Assembly (NCBI RefSeq): GCF_011075055.1
Contig: NC_058155.1
Coordinates: 2,716,001-2,780,000 of the forward strand
Direction of reading: 5' to 3'
Length of the DNA: 64,000 bases
From: Mangifera indica
Taxonomy: Eukaryota; Streptophyta; Magnoliopsida; Sapindales; Anacardiaceae
Notes under the pieces: model-generated
Told to the model about the DNA's origin: nothing
What the model saw: the letters and a program-made list of their open reading frames with translations, nothing else
Databases searched by the model: none
Shown: positions 1 through 13,300 of the stretch, one piece after another
Position numbering within the stretch: position 1 is the stretch's first letter
Layout of the letters: every line of letters starts with the position of its first letter
Translations under genes and position numbers: made by a program

Positions 1-330
1 ATATCCATTCCCATTGAACCCATATCCTATTTGAATGCCTTTGCGATAATCGCGTAGGAGGAGAGATAGATAAAGAACAAAAATGAGATAGAGAATAGAA
101 AATTAGAGCGACAAATAGAGAATAGAGAATTAGAGAGATAGATAGAAGGAAACAGGACAGATTAGGGATAACAGCAAGAAAGTGGAAAAAACTAGAAGAA
201 TTAAGAGAGGGGAATGAATCAAAAGGGAGAGAATCAAGATTTTATTTTATAATCAATTAATCAAGCATAATAAGAATAAAGAACGAGGCCTATATATAGG
301 CTTAAAAACTTTTCTGTTCCTCCTACATCA
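1..330 (-). mobile_element. LTR-like promoter/leader segment inside AK-HSDH intron 3
   Basis: Read on the minus strand, this stretch has a TATA-type block (CCTATATATAGG near 290-301) followed by a long pyrimidine-rich leader of CTCTATTCTCTA-type repeats. That is the usual look of the U3/R/U5 part of a plant LTR. No second LTR or PBS is visible because the window ends here, so the family and exact limits are unknown. It would explain why exon 4 of AK-HSDH is not found within 960 bp of exon 3. Confidence 0.3.
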
Positions 331-971
331 ATGTCTTATATATTATGATAGAATTATTTGCATCATGATCTTTTGAAAAGTGAAACTGAGGTAAGAGATA
401 ACAAAATCAAGATTAACCAATCAGTACAGAAATCCTAAAATATGGTTTCTATAATAGATACCTTCAAATTATATAGGGGAAAAGATATAAGAAAAATGCA
501 TAAATGTAAGATTTTACAGAGAGTTTATTATTATTATTATTATTTTTGTTGGCAATTAAAATCTTGACCTCGGAAACACAAAGAGTATATTAGTAATTAA
601 ATAAATGTAAAGAGTTTCAATTCCAACCTAATAGAAAGAGATAGATGAAACTAAGGGATAACATTTGAAAAGCCAGCGTGAAGTGTAAACAAAGAAGCAA
701 GCCTACTAATTTTAGCTTAACTTTAATTAGATATAAGATCAGATAGACACATTGTCAAATCAGGATCAGATTATACATAAATGAAGAAATGAAAGTAATG
801 ATTCTTATTTTCATGGCTTATTAATTTCTCACTCACACATTGTTTATATAATTTCCCATTAATTCATGAACACAAATTCACACCATCTATGAAAGATAGT
901 TCTCCAACAATCAAAAGTATGACTGATAAGAAAGGGCAGGGTGAGTGAGGAGAGAGAGAGCATAATAACAC
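331..971. other. AK-HSDH intron 3, no gene seen
   Basis: This is intronic AT-rich sequence downstream of the exon-3 donor (GT at 971-970 on the minus strand). I see no coding exon on either strand and no clear repeat ends. Confidence 0.6.
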
Positions 972-2789
972 CTATGTATATTGCACGAAGCATAGCTTTG
1001 AGGTTATGAATGTCGTGATGCAACCGGGACAAGAAACCAGCAAGTTCTTCCCCGTCAAGTAGATCATGTGCTGTTGATCGATGCCTTTCAAAGACAAAGT
1101 CCACAGCAGATACATATGAATCATCCCGTGACTGTGCCTTGAAGATGAGGTCATACATCATATCTGTTACTTTTGACATAGCTGACACTACTACCAATTT
1201 CCTTTCTGTATCATCATTAATGATAATCTCTGCAACATTCTTGATTCTTTCAGAGCTTCCAACACAAGTACCACCAAACTTATGAACAGACCACAAGCCT
1301 CCTTCGGGAAGCTGAAATTCTTCCACTGACTTTTCCACTGAAATATCTGTAAACATGAGTAAAATTAACGTTGACTTAATTGTATCAACAATTTCCAATT
1401 GCACGTCAATACAGATAATGAATAGAACAGCAAACAAACCTGTAACTGAAGCCAGTATGTGTGAATTTGAAGACTCCATTTTTCCCCGCTGTGCAAAGTC
1501 TATTCTGAAACATACAACATAAAAAGAATGCTAAAACAAAGTATAAACTTTACAGTCTACAAGAAATGTTCAAAGAGAGACTTAAACTTTATTATAAGTT
1601 CTGAAAGCTCATATATATACATAATGCACCATTAAAAGAGTAAGTGATTCACGAGGAGACTTCTTATTAACTCAATTATTATCAAAAAGGAAGTTCGAAA
1701 GCAGTTCTAAAACAATATTTATAGCAGAAAGTGTCAAACTGCATCATTTTGAAGCAGTATTGTGGCAAAGGAAGTGATTTACCAGTAGTGGAAAGAAGAT
1801 GAGAGAAGATACGCTTTGAAATCAAGTAATTAATTATAAAGTTATTAAAAATCAGGGCCAGTAAAGAAGCGTACAAACTCATCGTTTAGAAATAGTTCTT
1901 AAGGAATTTTCAGAATCCAAAAGTAATTAAAAAAACAGAGTACTGCATCAAAGAGTATTAAAACACATTGTTTGGAATCATTTTTTGAGACAAATAAAAG
2001 GTTTACCGGACCTTGACTCATTTAATAATCATTCATACAAGACTCATTTATCAAGTGCACAGATTCTGAAGCAAAAGAATGACATTAACCTGAAAATGGA
2101 AGAAAGATGAAGAGAAAAAACAAATTAACAGAAAGTATTCTGATTTGTCCAAAAATCATCAAAGTAATTATGAAGCAACTCGTTAAAGCAAACTGTCTAA
2201 CTAATCTTAAATTCATAAAAGTAAAGGCATTCTTTGGAACCAAAAGCTCTTCTCCGATCTGGAGTCCTCTAATTTATTCAATTTACATACACATCCACAG
2301 CTTCAAAAAGACCGTTTAGAATCATATAAAGCATCAAAACGCAGCTCTTGAATGTCGTTTGGAATCCTAAGAAAATTTTCCAGGAAATGAAAGGAAGAAG
2401 AGACTCCAAATTACTATAATAATTATCAGAAGCATAACAAACAACAAAAGAATAACAAAATGAATCGTTTAGAATTCATTTAAGAGGCAAATGAAATCTT
2501 ATGCAATGCAATAATCCAAAAATTATCTGAAACATATTTTCAAAGAAGAAACTCAAATGAATCCAAACAAACAGACAGCAACGAGAACCAAAAGGCATAG
2601 TCTATCATTTAGTCAACAACGCGACATAACAGGCAGTGAAACGCACCGTTTTGAAGGAAATGAAAAGGCAGAGAGAGGAGAGAAAAAGCAACATTGAGAA
2701 GGAGGTCGAGAGATCTTGGTTCTGTCATGGTGAGCCAATGCCGCAGAAGATTGAAAAACTCGCGAAGTAATCAACGCTGAAAACGCCAT
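972..2789 (-). CDS. AK-HSDH: Bifunctional aspartokinase/homoserine dehydrogenase, chloroplastic (5' part, three exons)
   Basis: This gene encodes the bifunctional enzyme that phosphorylates aspartate and reduces aspartate semialdehyde, feeding threonine, isoleucine and methionine synthesis in plastids. Exons on the minus strand are 2789-2647 (ATG in AACAATGGC), 1504-1440 and 1346-972. All junctions are GT-AG and the frame stays open for 194 codons plus one base. Residues 1 to about 60 are rich in Ser, Ala, Arg and Phe and lack acidic stretches, as in a transit peptide. The aspartokinase domain begins with KFGGTCVG (residues 92-99), followed by RKLVVVSAMSKVTDMMYDLI and, at the exon end, LKAMLRAIYI, all signature segments of plant AK-HSDH. 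The remaining kinase, ACT and dehydrogenase parts lie left of the window. Intron 3 exceeds 960 bp. Identity is firm; the exact 5' UTR is not determined. Confidence 0.9.
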
Positions 2790-3227
2790 TGTTTTGCTAT
2801 GATTTGGTTGGTGCTGTGTCTCTGCAACTTCTGTTGCTATTATTTGGCGGCCTTTGCTTTTTTAGAGAGAGCTGCTTCAGCTTCACTGTGCGATGCCAGC
2901 TGATATTTGTCACTATCATGTGGGAAAGGGCGTATCACCGCATCTCTGACTGCCAATAGTTTTCTGACACGTTTACTTTTTATTTTATAAATTTTTTTCT
3001 TTTGCAAGGATTTTTTTTCTTATAATTTTAACTTTAGAGAGGTTTTTCCTATATTTATTTAAAAAAATATTCTCTTCCTACTATGAGCAACTTCATAATC
3101 TTAACAAAAATTGATAAACAGAAGTTGGGTGAAGAAAGCCAAGATAAAATACAAACATTTGTAGGCCCACTTCACAGAGATGCCAAACACTTTGTCACAT
3201 GTCACTTGTCTTTACATGTAATTGTAA
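2790..3227. promoter_or_regulatory. AK-HSDH 5' UTR and promoter region
   Basis: This 440-bp region lies upstream of the AK-HSDH start on the minus strand and ends at the target duplication of the next TIR element. It contains CT/GA-rich leader-like sequence near the ATG and AT-rich sequence beyond. No certain TATA box or other site was assigned. Confidence 0.4.
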
Positions 3228-3236
3228 TTAATATTA

Positions 3237-4258
3237 GGGAGAAGGACTATTTCCCACCCATATTTTGATGCATTCTCAAATTGGCACCCACGGCAGATGA
3301 AAATCCAGTTTTCCCACCCGTGACCAAACTGTCGTCCAATTTTTCAGTTAGGGACAGGGGCAAAATCGTCATTTGCTATTAAAACCTTAAAACTTTTAAA
3401 TTTAACCGTTTCCCCCCTCCAGGTTTTAAAAACTAAAAACTAACCCATCCTCAAAGTTTGAAAAGTTTAAATTTCACCCCTGGGGTTTGCTCCTTCTCCG
3501 GCCACCATCGACGGCCGACGTATTCGACCGATCTCCCATCTCCAACTGCAAAGGACGACGAAGGACGACCCTTCGTAGCCCAGATCTGGACGACGAAGCG
3601 TCGTCCAGATCTGGAAGAACAGACGAAGGACGACGCTTCATCGTCCTTCGTCGTCGCGTCTTCCAGATGCGACGAGCCACGAAGAGAGAAGAAGAGAGAC
3701 CTTCGTCGAGCTGGACGACGACCGACGAAGGGAGCGATCTCCCAGATCTGGACGACGAGCGACGAAGGGAGGTCTCTTCGTCGGAACGTGCGACGAAGAG
3801 ATCTCCGTCTCTTCGTCGCACCACCGCCGTCGCACCAGGAGAAGGAGGAGGCCGGTGACGACGCCGGAGAAGACGTCGGGAGATGAGATTGAAGAATGGG
3901 GGTGAAATGCTAGTTTTGAAAGTTATGGGGGGCGGTTGTATTTTGAAAAATATGGAAACCCTAGGTTTGGGGGTGAAAATGTTAGTTTTTAAAGTTTAAA
4001 AACTTTAGGTTGGGGGTGAAATGTTAGTTTATAAAACCTAAGGGGGGGGAAGGAAAACCCTCACAACAATTTTGGGATGAATTTGCAAAGGGGTATTTTT
4101 GTCATTTCATCTAACAAGGGTAAAATAGACATTTTACCCTTATGCAAACAGAAATCATCCATTTTAACAGCTCACGGGTGGGAAAACTGGATTTTCATCT
4201 GCCGTGGGTGCCAATTTGAGAATGCATCAAAACATGGGTGGGAAATAGTCCTTCTCCC
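3237..4258. mobile_element. MULE-like TIR element with CpG-rich core (E1)
   Basis: The ends form long inverted repeats: GGGAGAAGGACTATTTCCCA at the left and its complement at the right, with the TIR continuing for roughly 100 bp (shared GCATTCTCAAATTGG and CGGCAGATGAAAATCC). It is flanked by a perfect 9-bp target duplication TTAATATTA (3228-3236 and 4259-4267), the signature of Mutator-like elements. The core (about 3490-3890) is strikingly GC- and CpG-rich, built from GACGACGAAG/CTTCGTCGTC words and CCAGATCTGG palindromes. Open frames in the core are by-products of this composition. There is no transposase, so the element is non-autonomous. Confidence 0.9.
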
Positions 4259-4267
4259 TTAATATTA

Positions 4268-5959
4268 AATTGAATATTGATTCTTGTACAAATCCTATCC
4301 TATTCCCACCCCAACTTTTATGAAATACCCATTTGTCATCTTTTAAAGTCTATTTGTTCACCTCTACTATTAATTAAAAGGGCAAAAAAATTATTTTGCC
4401 TAAAAATTAATCTCTTTAATTTTTTCCCTCTCTCCATTTTTCTTCCCTGTACCAAAATAGGGTGTTGAAACCCAAACTGAATGTTAAAAAATTTTCATTT
4501 GTTAAATTTGTGAGTTAATTTTGTCATATTTTTGATTCAGTCTCAAAATCTAAAATATGAGTTAATCTATTATCATCTTTTTTATCGTCCTAAATTCATC
4601 AACCAATCATAATCCCCTACTCTTTATGTGAAACATTTTACAATCAATAGTTGCTCTAATATACAAAATTTTCTCCTCCTCAACTCTTCTCTCACTTGGA
4701 TTCTATCATATGATCAACACCATTAACAACCATCTTAAAACCCCTCAATCTTACTCTTTTTCTCCCATAGTCGAAAACGAATATTGTATCTTGTTTGCTT
4801 TAATCCCAATGAACATTTAAATCCCTCCAAAAATGAAACAATTGTTTTCATTCATCTCAAATTTTCAATCTCGTCTATAATTAATTTTTTTGATAAGGGG
4901 GAACAAAAATAAAGGATAACAATTTTTGGGGAAATTTCAATCTCTTCAACATTCAATCTACTCTTTGTAGTTTTCTTTGGATAAATTTCTACTTTGAAAT
5001 TAATGAAAACGAAATTTTGAATGTTAGAATTTAGGACAAGACCACTGGCATTACAAATAAGATCACAATTATCAATGAAACAACAAAATCACAATCACTA
5101 TTTCACCTCTTTCCAAATTGCCCTTGTTTCCTCCCTCTTTCTCTTTCCCCAGTTTCTGTGATTAGTCTAGTTCTTTTTTTCGATTCTCCTCTAATTTTTT
5201 GTTCAGTTTCACCACCACCCTTTGTTTACCTCCAATCCTTTGTTCACTGCCTCAATCCATACCTTTGATATCCAATTGAAATGCAACATCATTTCTAGAT
5301 GGATTTTTGTTCTCTCAATTTTGCATTGTCTAGTTCTTGCTTGTTAGTCCCGGTTATTCGTCACAATTGTGGCTTTGATTAAGACCATGTGCTTGCACGA
5401 GCAGTGGGAGTTGCAAATGGGGTTGTCTTTGTATATGGAAGCTTTTATTTCAAAAGAGTGTCACAAATTGTCGGATGTAATTAAAGGTAAAAATTGTAAA
5501 CCAAGATAAAAAAAACAATTGCCCCAAAAGAAATTATTATATGTCGGAATAAGAGTGAAAAAAGTGTTGAGGGAAAACCCAGAAACAATTCAGTTTTAGG
5601 CAACATGATCTTCCTACCTTTTTACCTAGCGGTCTTCATAAACAAAAGTGAATGACAAAAATACAAATGAACTTTTCAACTTTGTAGGGTGGCAAACGTG
5701 ATTTCATAAAGTTTGAGACAAAAGCAATTAACGGGAAGGTTTCCTATTTTTTATGTACCTATGTTTTTCAAAATTTTAATATATCAAGGATGAACAAATT
5801 TGAAATGAGTGAGAGTGACGGTAGCTCCCACATAAATTTCAGCGCAACTTTATTCATGAAATTTAAACAATGTGAAAAAAATGCGCGGATTCCATCACCT
5901 ATGACCTATCATTTTCATGACTTTCATCTTAAATCATTATTTCAATCAAATAATTAAAG

Positions 5960-5990
<31 letters not shown>

Positions 5991-6534
5991 GTTGGGATAT
6001 TGGAGGATATTATTACCATTCATAATTATATTAAAACATTAGTATGCATGCATATTCCTTTTATAATTTCAAGACTTTTGTGGTCTTCTATAACTCAATT
6101 TGTTGTCTTTTATTATTAATATCACCCAAACATTTATTTTATTTTTTTAATATTAAATGTATTTTTATTTTCTTTCTATTAGTCCATTAAAAAGTCTATT
6201 TTTCTTTACCCATTGAGTGTGATGATCATTACCAAATTTACTTTGTTCAATAATTATAGAGTTTGTCACAAAACCTAAGATTTCTCATAAGCAAGCTTTA
6301 ACGTAAATAAGTTTTATATGACTTTCATGTATTATGATATTAGACATATATATATATATGTAATTAAAATAAGAAAGCATGCGTTCAAAATTGCAGAACA
6401 TTGGGATACACTCATTTTACGCTTGCAATGTCAATTGTGCTATTGCATGTTTGATGGACATCACGTCATAACATTATGGATGACAATATGAAAATTTACG
6501 TGGATTTCATAACCAACCCAATTCTTTTTTGTAT
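4268..6534. other. AT-rich intergenic stretch, no gene seen
   Basis: I find no supported coding region on either strand. The segment is AT-rich with scattered pyrimidine runs. Weak inverted similarity between about 4290-4370 and 5640-5740 (AACTTTATGAAAT-type words in opposite orientation) hints at an eroded foldback element but is not convincing. Confidence 0.5.
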
Positions 6535-6543
6535 AATTGTTTA

Positions 6544-7153
6544 GGCCAAACGATTATGTCCCCACCCAAGGTTTGGTGCAAATTCATCTTTTCATCTGAT
6601 AATTTTTTAAAATTTAAATACTCATATTTTTGTTAAATTTTATTATTATTATCGTAGGTAAATTCATTATTTAATAAAAACATTTTTAAAATTATAAATT
6701 CATAACATTTTACTCAACAGGTTTAAAAACTAACAATTTTACCTTATCTTCCCTCGTTCGAGATTTAAACAATCAATATTTTCTTCTTATGATTTTTGCA
6801 GCATTTGCCATCGACCAAATGGTTGGAAATGGATGGTGGTTGAGAGAGAAGTCAAGAGGGAGAAAGAATGTTGTCGTTACTGTCTTCTCTAGTCGTCGAC
6901 AACTGCTACGAAAATCTTAGGGGGAAATTTTGATTTTTCAAACCTTGGGTGGGAAAAGGTGGGGTAAAATGTTAGTTTTTAAATGTGGTGCAGTAAAATG
7001 TGATGTATATATAGTTTCTTAAATATTTTTAGTAAATAAACATTTTATCCTTAACAGTAATAATAAAATTTAACAAAATGATAAGTATTTAGATTTGTAT
7101 CAATTGGGAAAGAAGTTTGCACCAAACCTAGGGTGGGAAATACTCTTTTGGCC
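6544..7153. mobile_element. MULE-like TIR element (E2)
   Basis: The left end is GGCCAAACGATTATGTCCCC and the right end is the inverse of GGCCAAAAGAGTATTTCCCA. The TIR continues inward (GGTTTGGTGCAAA, TTGTTAAATTTTATTATTA in inverted copies). Flanks carry a 9-bp target duplication AATTGTTTA (6535-6543) / AATTGTTTG (7154-7162) with one mismatch. It is non-autonomous at 610 bp. The short core (about 6800-6910) is richer in GC than the arms and includes GTCGTCGAC. Confidence 0.85.
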
Positions 7154-9830
7154 AATTGTTTGTTATAATGGCAACATTGAACATTACGTGCATATAGTAA
7201 ATTATGCTATTATATAGAATTTTGCATTTTAGGTTTTAATTTGGAATAAAATTTGAACGTGAATTAGCTAGGATTTTGGGCTACTGTGCTCATAAAGTAA
7301 ACATTACACATACAGAGTAAATGTCCAATTTTTCGGTTCACAATCTCAATTACATTCAAAGTTAAATAATAAAACAATAAAATCATACACATCTAATTTT
7401 AATTACTTAACTAAGTATTTAAATAATATGTTATTATATGATTAAATAATTTTTTATTAAAAATAATATAACATTTAATTATATAATAACACATCATCTT
7501 ATTACTTTATTAAACACTTAAAACTAGATATATATAACACTACTCGTAATAAAATTAGAGGATAATAAAATATTATAATTTGTAGGGACGAGAGTGTTAA
7601 ATGGGTGAATTTTAATCCTTAGATTCTTATTTTAATGATAATAAATTAATATGTCTTTAAGAATATTAATTAATGTATTTATTTCAGGAAGAGTTAATAT
7701 TGCAATAAATTATTCAATGTTTTTAAAGGAAGATTAAATAAAATTTTTTTAAAGATTTGAAGAAGAGATCAAAGTCAAAGTTGAATTTCTTGAATCATTG
7801 AACATTAGTTTTAATTAGAAAAATGATTCACGTGTGAAAAGTTTTATTTTTTATAAAAAAAATTTCTAACTTTTCAAATTTTGGGATAAAAAATTATTTC
7901 TCAAATCTAAAGGGTTAAACCAATTTTATCAAATTTCAACAGATTAACGTATAACATATTTGAAATTATGATAATGGACTAAAATATTGTATTCAAAGTC
8001 GAATTTTACTAAATTTTCTAAAATAAGTAAACGGTTATTTTTCAAATTTCGAAAGAAAAATATCTTTTTCAAAAGTTTAGGAAGCAATTTACAATTAATT
8101 TAGTTGACCAAATTGATTGACTTGACTTTTCGAACTTTAGTCATTAGATTAACTAAAAGCCAGCTTCTGAAAATTCAATCGACCGAATCTAATTCTAGTA
8201 AACAGAATTCAAAAATTGAATTTTAAACAGTTAATACCACGTAAGTACCACATAAATATCACTTCACATTTGATTAACTAAAATAAATCTGATTGATTAA
8301 ATTTATCCAAATTAAATTTGATTGGTTGAATTTTACATTTTCATAAAGTTTATAACTTTAGATTTGTGCATAATGGTTATATTTTTCGAATTTCTCTATT
8401 TAAACTCAATTAAATCAATTTGAAAAATTAAAACTTTTGTCATGCGTAGTCGTTGTAATTATGTAGATTGAGTTGTATTAAACTATATGGTTTCATATAT
8501 ACTCTTTGATATTCCAAATTTCCAGTGAAATAAATTAAGCTCTAATGTTTGCAAAAGTTAACAACACCTTGGAATTTCTTTGTATTATAAAAGAAAACTT
8601 AGTTGAGATTTTGTCAATTAATGATTAGTTGAAGATTTTAATGGAAATAACTAAGAGGAATAGATATAAATTAAGTTATACCGAACTATTATATATCGCG
8701 AGTATATTTTTCTAATATTTTAATCTTTTATTTCATATTATATGTTATTTTTGTTTCTGTTTATTATTTGTCATAACTTTTTCCATTTTCATAAATTGGA
8801 TTAGAAATAATCAAACTTCATTAAGTAGCATAACTTGTGTTAACCCAATAACGATCCTCTAGTGATACAATACATCAATTTGAATAACTTTGAGCATTAA
8901 TTGGAGATTACGACTTCGATTCAAGCTCAAACCAACGCCATGCTTATCTCATCTTGAATCCATTCCTAAGTTTAAATACGACCAATATTATGCACACCCT
9001 ATTTTGAGTACCCAATTTGTTACTAAAATGATATTTTATTATATGATTAGATACTACTTTATTTTTAATTCAAAATCAACTAATCACATAATGAAACATC
9101 ATCATTATAATCAATCAAATATTCAAAATTAGATATACATAGTTTTATTGGTTCAAATATATGTTTCAATAAGAATCACACAAGAGTATATTTGTTTTAT
9201 ATATATTAATGATAATTGTAACTTTGGATCATTCAACACTAGACGTGGAACACTTCAACATTCATTATCTGAAGGCATGAAGATGCCCATTCAGTTCAAA
9301 GGCCTGAAAATGCTCCTCGTTGTCATTGTCAAAACGATTATTTATGAGCAGTTACCTATTAAAATATAGCCTATGCCAGGTGCCATGAATAATTCAAAAG
9401 CTACCCAATTCTTAATTATCTTTAACATATATGACTATGACAGTAGTATGGAACTTCCGTCTTTTAATTGATCAAATATAACCAATTTAACTTGAGAGAT
9501 GATTTACAGATAATTATTTTTAATGCCAACTCGCTAATTTTTAAAATATATGAAAATAATTATTAAATGCCTAAAATTAGGTACTGGGAAAGGCTTGACC
9601 CATTGAAGTAGATGATATCCAGTGAGTACAGAAAGAGATTCATACAAAATCTTGGACCAATTTAACATAAGCCCACTTATATGAAACCCATCTATCCCAA
9701 GGTTATTTGGGCTTTTGCATTAGTATTAGTTATTTGAATCCATCAATATTTCATGCACTAATAAGTATTAATGTATCATCATGATTTATAAGATGTATTT
9801 AGTAAAATTCTCCTTTTTGCATAAAAAAGT

Positions 9831-10106
9831 GTTATAAATATAACAAAATAAATATACGAGGAAGAAGATTTGAGAGGCAGATTTAAAATGGAAAAAGAAA
9901 TAAGGGCAAAAGCTAATTGAGAGAAGTGATTTCCGAATGAACCAAATACAAAGAGAAAGGGGGTTATTTATAAGTTAAGCCACTCCCGTGAAGCCCAAAT
10001 TTTTGACTCTCTCCTTGTTGCATTCAATCTTTTCATACTCAAAATCATACATGGAGGCTTATCCATGCGAAGTGTTCTTGTGGTAGGAAGTCATCTAGTG
10101 TATAAC
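9831..10106 (-). repeat. copia 3' LTR
   Basis: This is the left-hand repeat of the copia element. It matches 15752-16015 (shared AGATTTAAAATGGAAAAAGA, CCAAATACAAAGAGAAAG) and carries about 12 extra bases near its right end. Confidence 0.8.
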
Positions 10107-10399
10107 ACTCTTCCTTGAATTTTCACTATTTATAGATAATTTCATTAACTTTTCTAAAGAAAAGCCCAATGAGATAAAAATCAAAGCAGATGAATGTAAT
10201 TATTTAATATTCTGTAAAGTAGAGTTGGACGTGTTAAAACTACCTTATTAAAAACTTTACTAGAAAAACTCAATGAGATAAAATCTAGTAAAAGAAAAAA
10301 AAGTACAACACACATTTTGTCTAATATGTGATAAACTTCTAAAATTTGTCTGATAAATGTTCCACCTCTTTGTAGTGAGATTAATTTGGTTAATTGTTG

Positions 10400-13300
10400 T
10401 GTTACTACATACCATTGTTATACACCAACTTTTCAAATGTTAATATCAGTAATGTCTTAGTAAACAAATCTGCAAGATTCTCACTGGATCATATTTGTTT
10501 GACATCAATCTTTCTACTCTGTTGGAGCTCATGAATATAAAAGAACTTTAGTGAAATATGTTCGGTTCTATCACCTTTAATGTATCCATCTCTAACTTAG
10601 GCAATATATGTTGCATTATCTTCATATAATATGGAAGAAGTGTTTATTTTAAAAGAAAGATTGCATGTATTCCTAATATAATGGATGACAGATTGTAACC
10701 ATATACATTCTCGACTGGCTTCAAGGAGAGCTAGAATATCTAAATGATTTGAAGACATTACAACCAAACTCTGTTTGGTGGAGTGCTAGGGTATTATTGT
10801 GTCATTATAAGTAAAAACATATTCTATTTGTGAGTGGGTCTTATGAGAGTTAAAAAAAAATAAACATCTGTATATCCAACCAAACTAAGATTTTTAGGAG
10901 ATTTGACAGAATAAAATAATCTCAAATCTTTAGTCCCACATAGGTAATGAAATATATGTTTGATTCTATTCCAGTGGCAACGGGTTGATACAGAGCTAAA
11001 TCAGGCCAATAAATTGACTACAAAGAGTATATCTGGTCTAGTGCATTGGGCCAAATATAATAAGGTTTCAATGACATTAAGATACTACTTTAGGATCGAG
11101 TATTTTTTCATCTTCTTCTTTAGAATGAAATGGGTCATTTTTCAAAGTAAGAGACCAAACAACCATTGAGGTACTCAAAGGATAAGTTTTATCCATATTA
11201 AAGTGTTTTAATAATTTTTCAATATACGCTGATTGATAGATAAATATTCCATTTGAATTATGCTCGATTTACAAGCGAGACAATATTTTGTTTTTCCCAA
11301 ATCCTTCATCTCAAATTTATTTTTTAGATATTTGACAGTTTTTTAGAGCTCTTCAGGAGTCCTAGTTAAATTCATGTCATCAATATAAACTGTTATAATA
11401 GAAAATTCTGATTCTGACCTTTTGATAAAGACACATAGGTATATAGAGTCATTTACATAACGTTCATTTTTCAAATATTTACTGAAGTAATTGTACTATA
11501 TTTGTTCAGATTATTTTAATCCATACAATGATATTTGTAATTTAATTGAGTACATGTTTCTTGAGTTGACTTTTTTGTTTTAGACAATATAAATCATTCA
11601 GGGAGTTTCATATAAATTTCAGTATCCAAGCTTCTATACAAATAAGTAGTAACTACGTCCATTAGACGTATATCCAGTCTTCCAGAGACTGTTAAGTTGA
11701 TTAAAGGTCTGAATATGATTATATCAATCACAAGTGAATATGTTTCATTAAAGTCTATATTGGTCTTTAGGAAAAGTCTTGACCTACAAGTCTGACTTTA
11801 TATCTAGCAGTCTCATTTTTCTCATTTCTTTTTCTCACAAATACTCATTTATATCCAACAGGTTGTACGTCTTTAGGTATTGAACTACAGGCCTAAACAC
11901 TTGACATTTTGCTACAAAAGCTAATTCTGCTCGAATTAGCTTCTTTCTATTTAGACCAATCATATCTTTGTCTGCACTCAGTCATAGTACATGGTTCAAG
12001 ATCATTATTATTCATAATTTCAGTAGCTACTGTAAATGAGAATATATTATGAATTGTAACCATTTCACAGTTCCACATATCTCATTTATAAACATAATTT
12101 AAAAATATTTTAGTATTCTCATTTTCCTGTTCTTCAAAATTTTGTATCACTTGAGGGGTTTGTGTCACTTCAAGGGTTTGAGTCTCTTCAAGGGTCATAA
12201 CCTTTTCTAGAGGAATATTAGAGAGTGTGGATTTTTCTTTCATTTTAAGATTATCATGATTGATATTTATTTGATTATTTGTCTTTCTTTTTTAAGGAAC
12301 ATTATCCTTCAATCTAACAGGTCTACTACGCTTCTGGTGTATAGTAGATTGATCAGTTATAGCTCGAATAGACTATTCAATAGTCATATTAATTCTTGTT
12401 GATGTATTGGCAATTGGAATATGTGATCTTGTCACTTTTGTCATATCTACAAATACATCAAGCATTTGGTTGATAATAATTTGTAAACGCACTATTCTCT
12501 ACACTTTAGTTTCACTTTGGGATATGTGGGGATCTAGATGAGACATGCTAGGTACGTACCAAGTAAGTTCATGTTTAACTTCAAGAGGAGTTTTCTTTTC
12601 CCCTAAAGGTAGGAATGTTGTCTCATCAAAGTGACAATCTATAAATCGTGCAGTAAAAAGATAATTTATTAATGGTTTCACATACTTGATAATGGATGGT
12701 GAATTATATCCAATATATATTCCCAAACGACATTAGGGTCTCATTTTTGTGCTTTGAGAAGACACAATAGGAACATATATGACACAACTAAATATTCTCA
12801 TATGAGTATATCATATTAATGAGCAAAAACCAATTGTAAGAGAAAATATTGATGATAAGAAAAAGGTCACAATCAAATTAACGTTGCAACATATAATATA
12901 ATATGTCCTTACATAGAAGTAGGTAATTTAGTTCTTAGTAATAAAGTATATATAATTACCTGGAGTCGTTTGATAAGAGACTAAGTTAATCTATTCTGAG
13001 TGTGGACATGTAAGACTGAATATTCAACATTAATTTTTATAGACATGCAATAATCATCAAATATTTTGGATGTAAATTCACTATCATTATCTAGTCGTAT
13101 TGACTTGATCAAATAATCTATGAAATATGTCTTTAATTTGATAATTTGTGTTAACAGTTTAAAAAATGTAATATTTTGAGTTGATACTAAACAAACATGA
13201 GACTATCGTGCAGATACATCAATTAAGATTATAAAATAATGAAATGACCCACTTGATGGATGAATGAGTTCACATATGTCCCTTTAAATCCTTTGTAGGA

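Noticed and set aside
3458..3886. Overlapping Arg/Asp/Ser-rich open frames on both strands in the E1 core (and similar ones at 39768-40126)
   Set aside because: Open in several frames at once because of the GACGACGAAG repeat composition. They lie within TIR elements and have no recognisable domain.
4280..5760. Possible eroded foldback element
   Set aside because: Only weak inverted similarity between the two ends; no TIR boundary or target duplication could be found.
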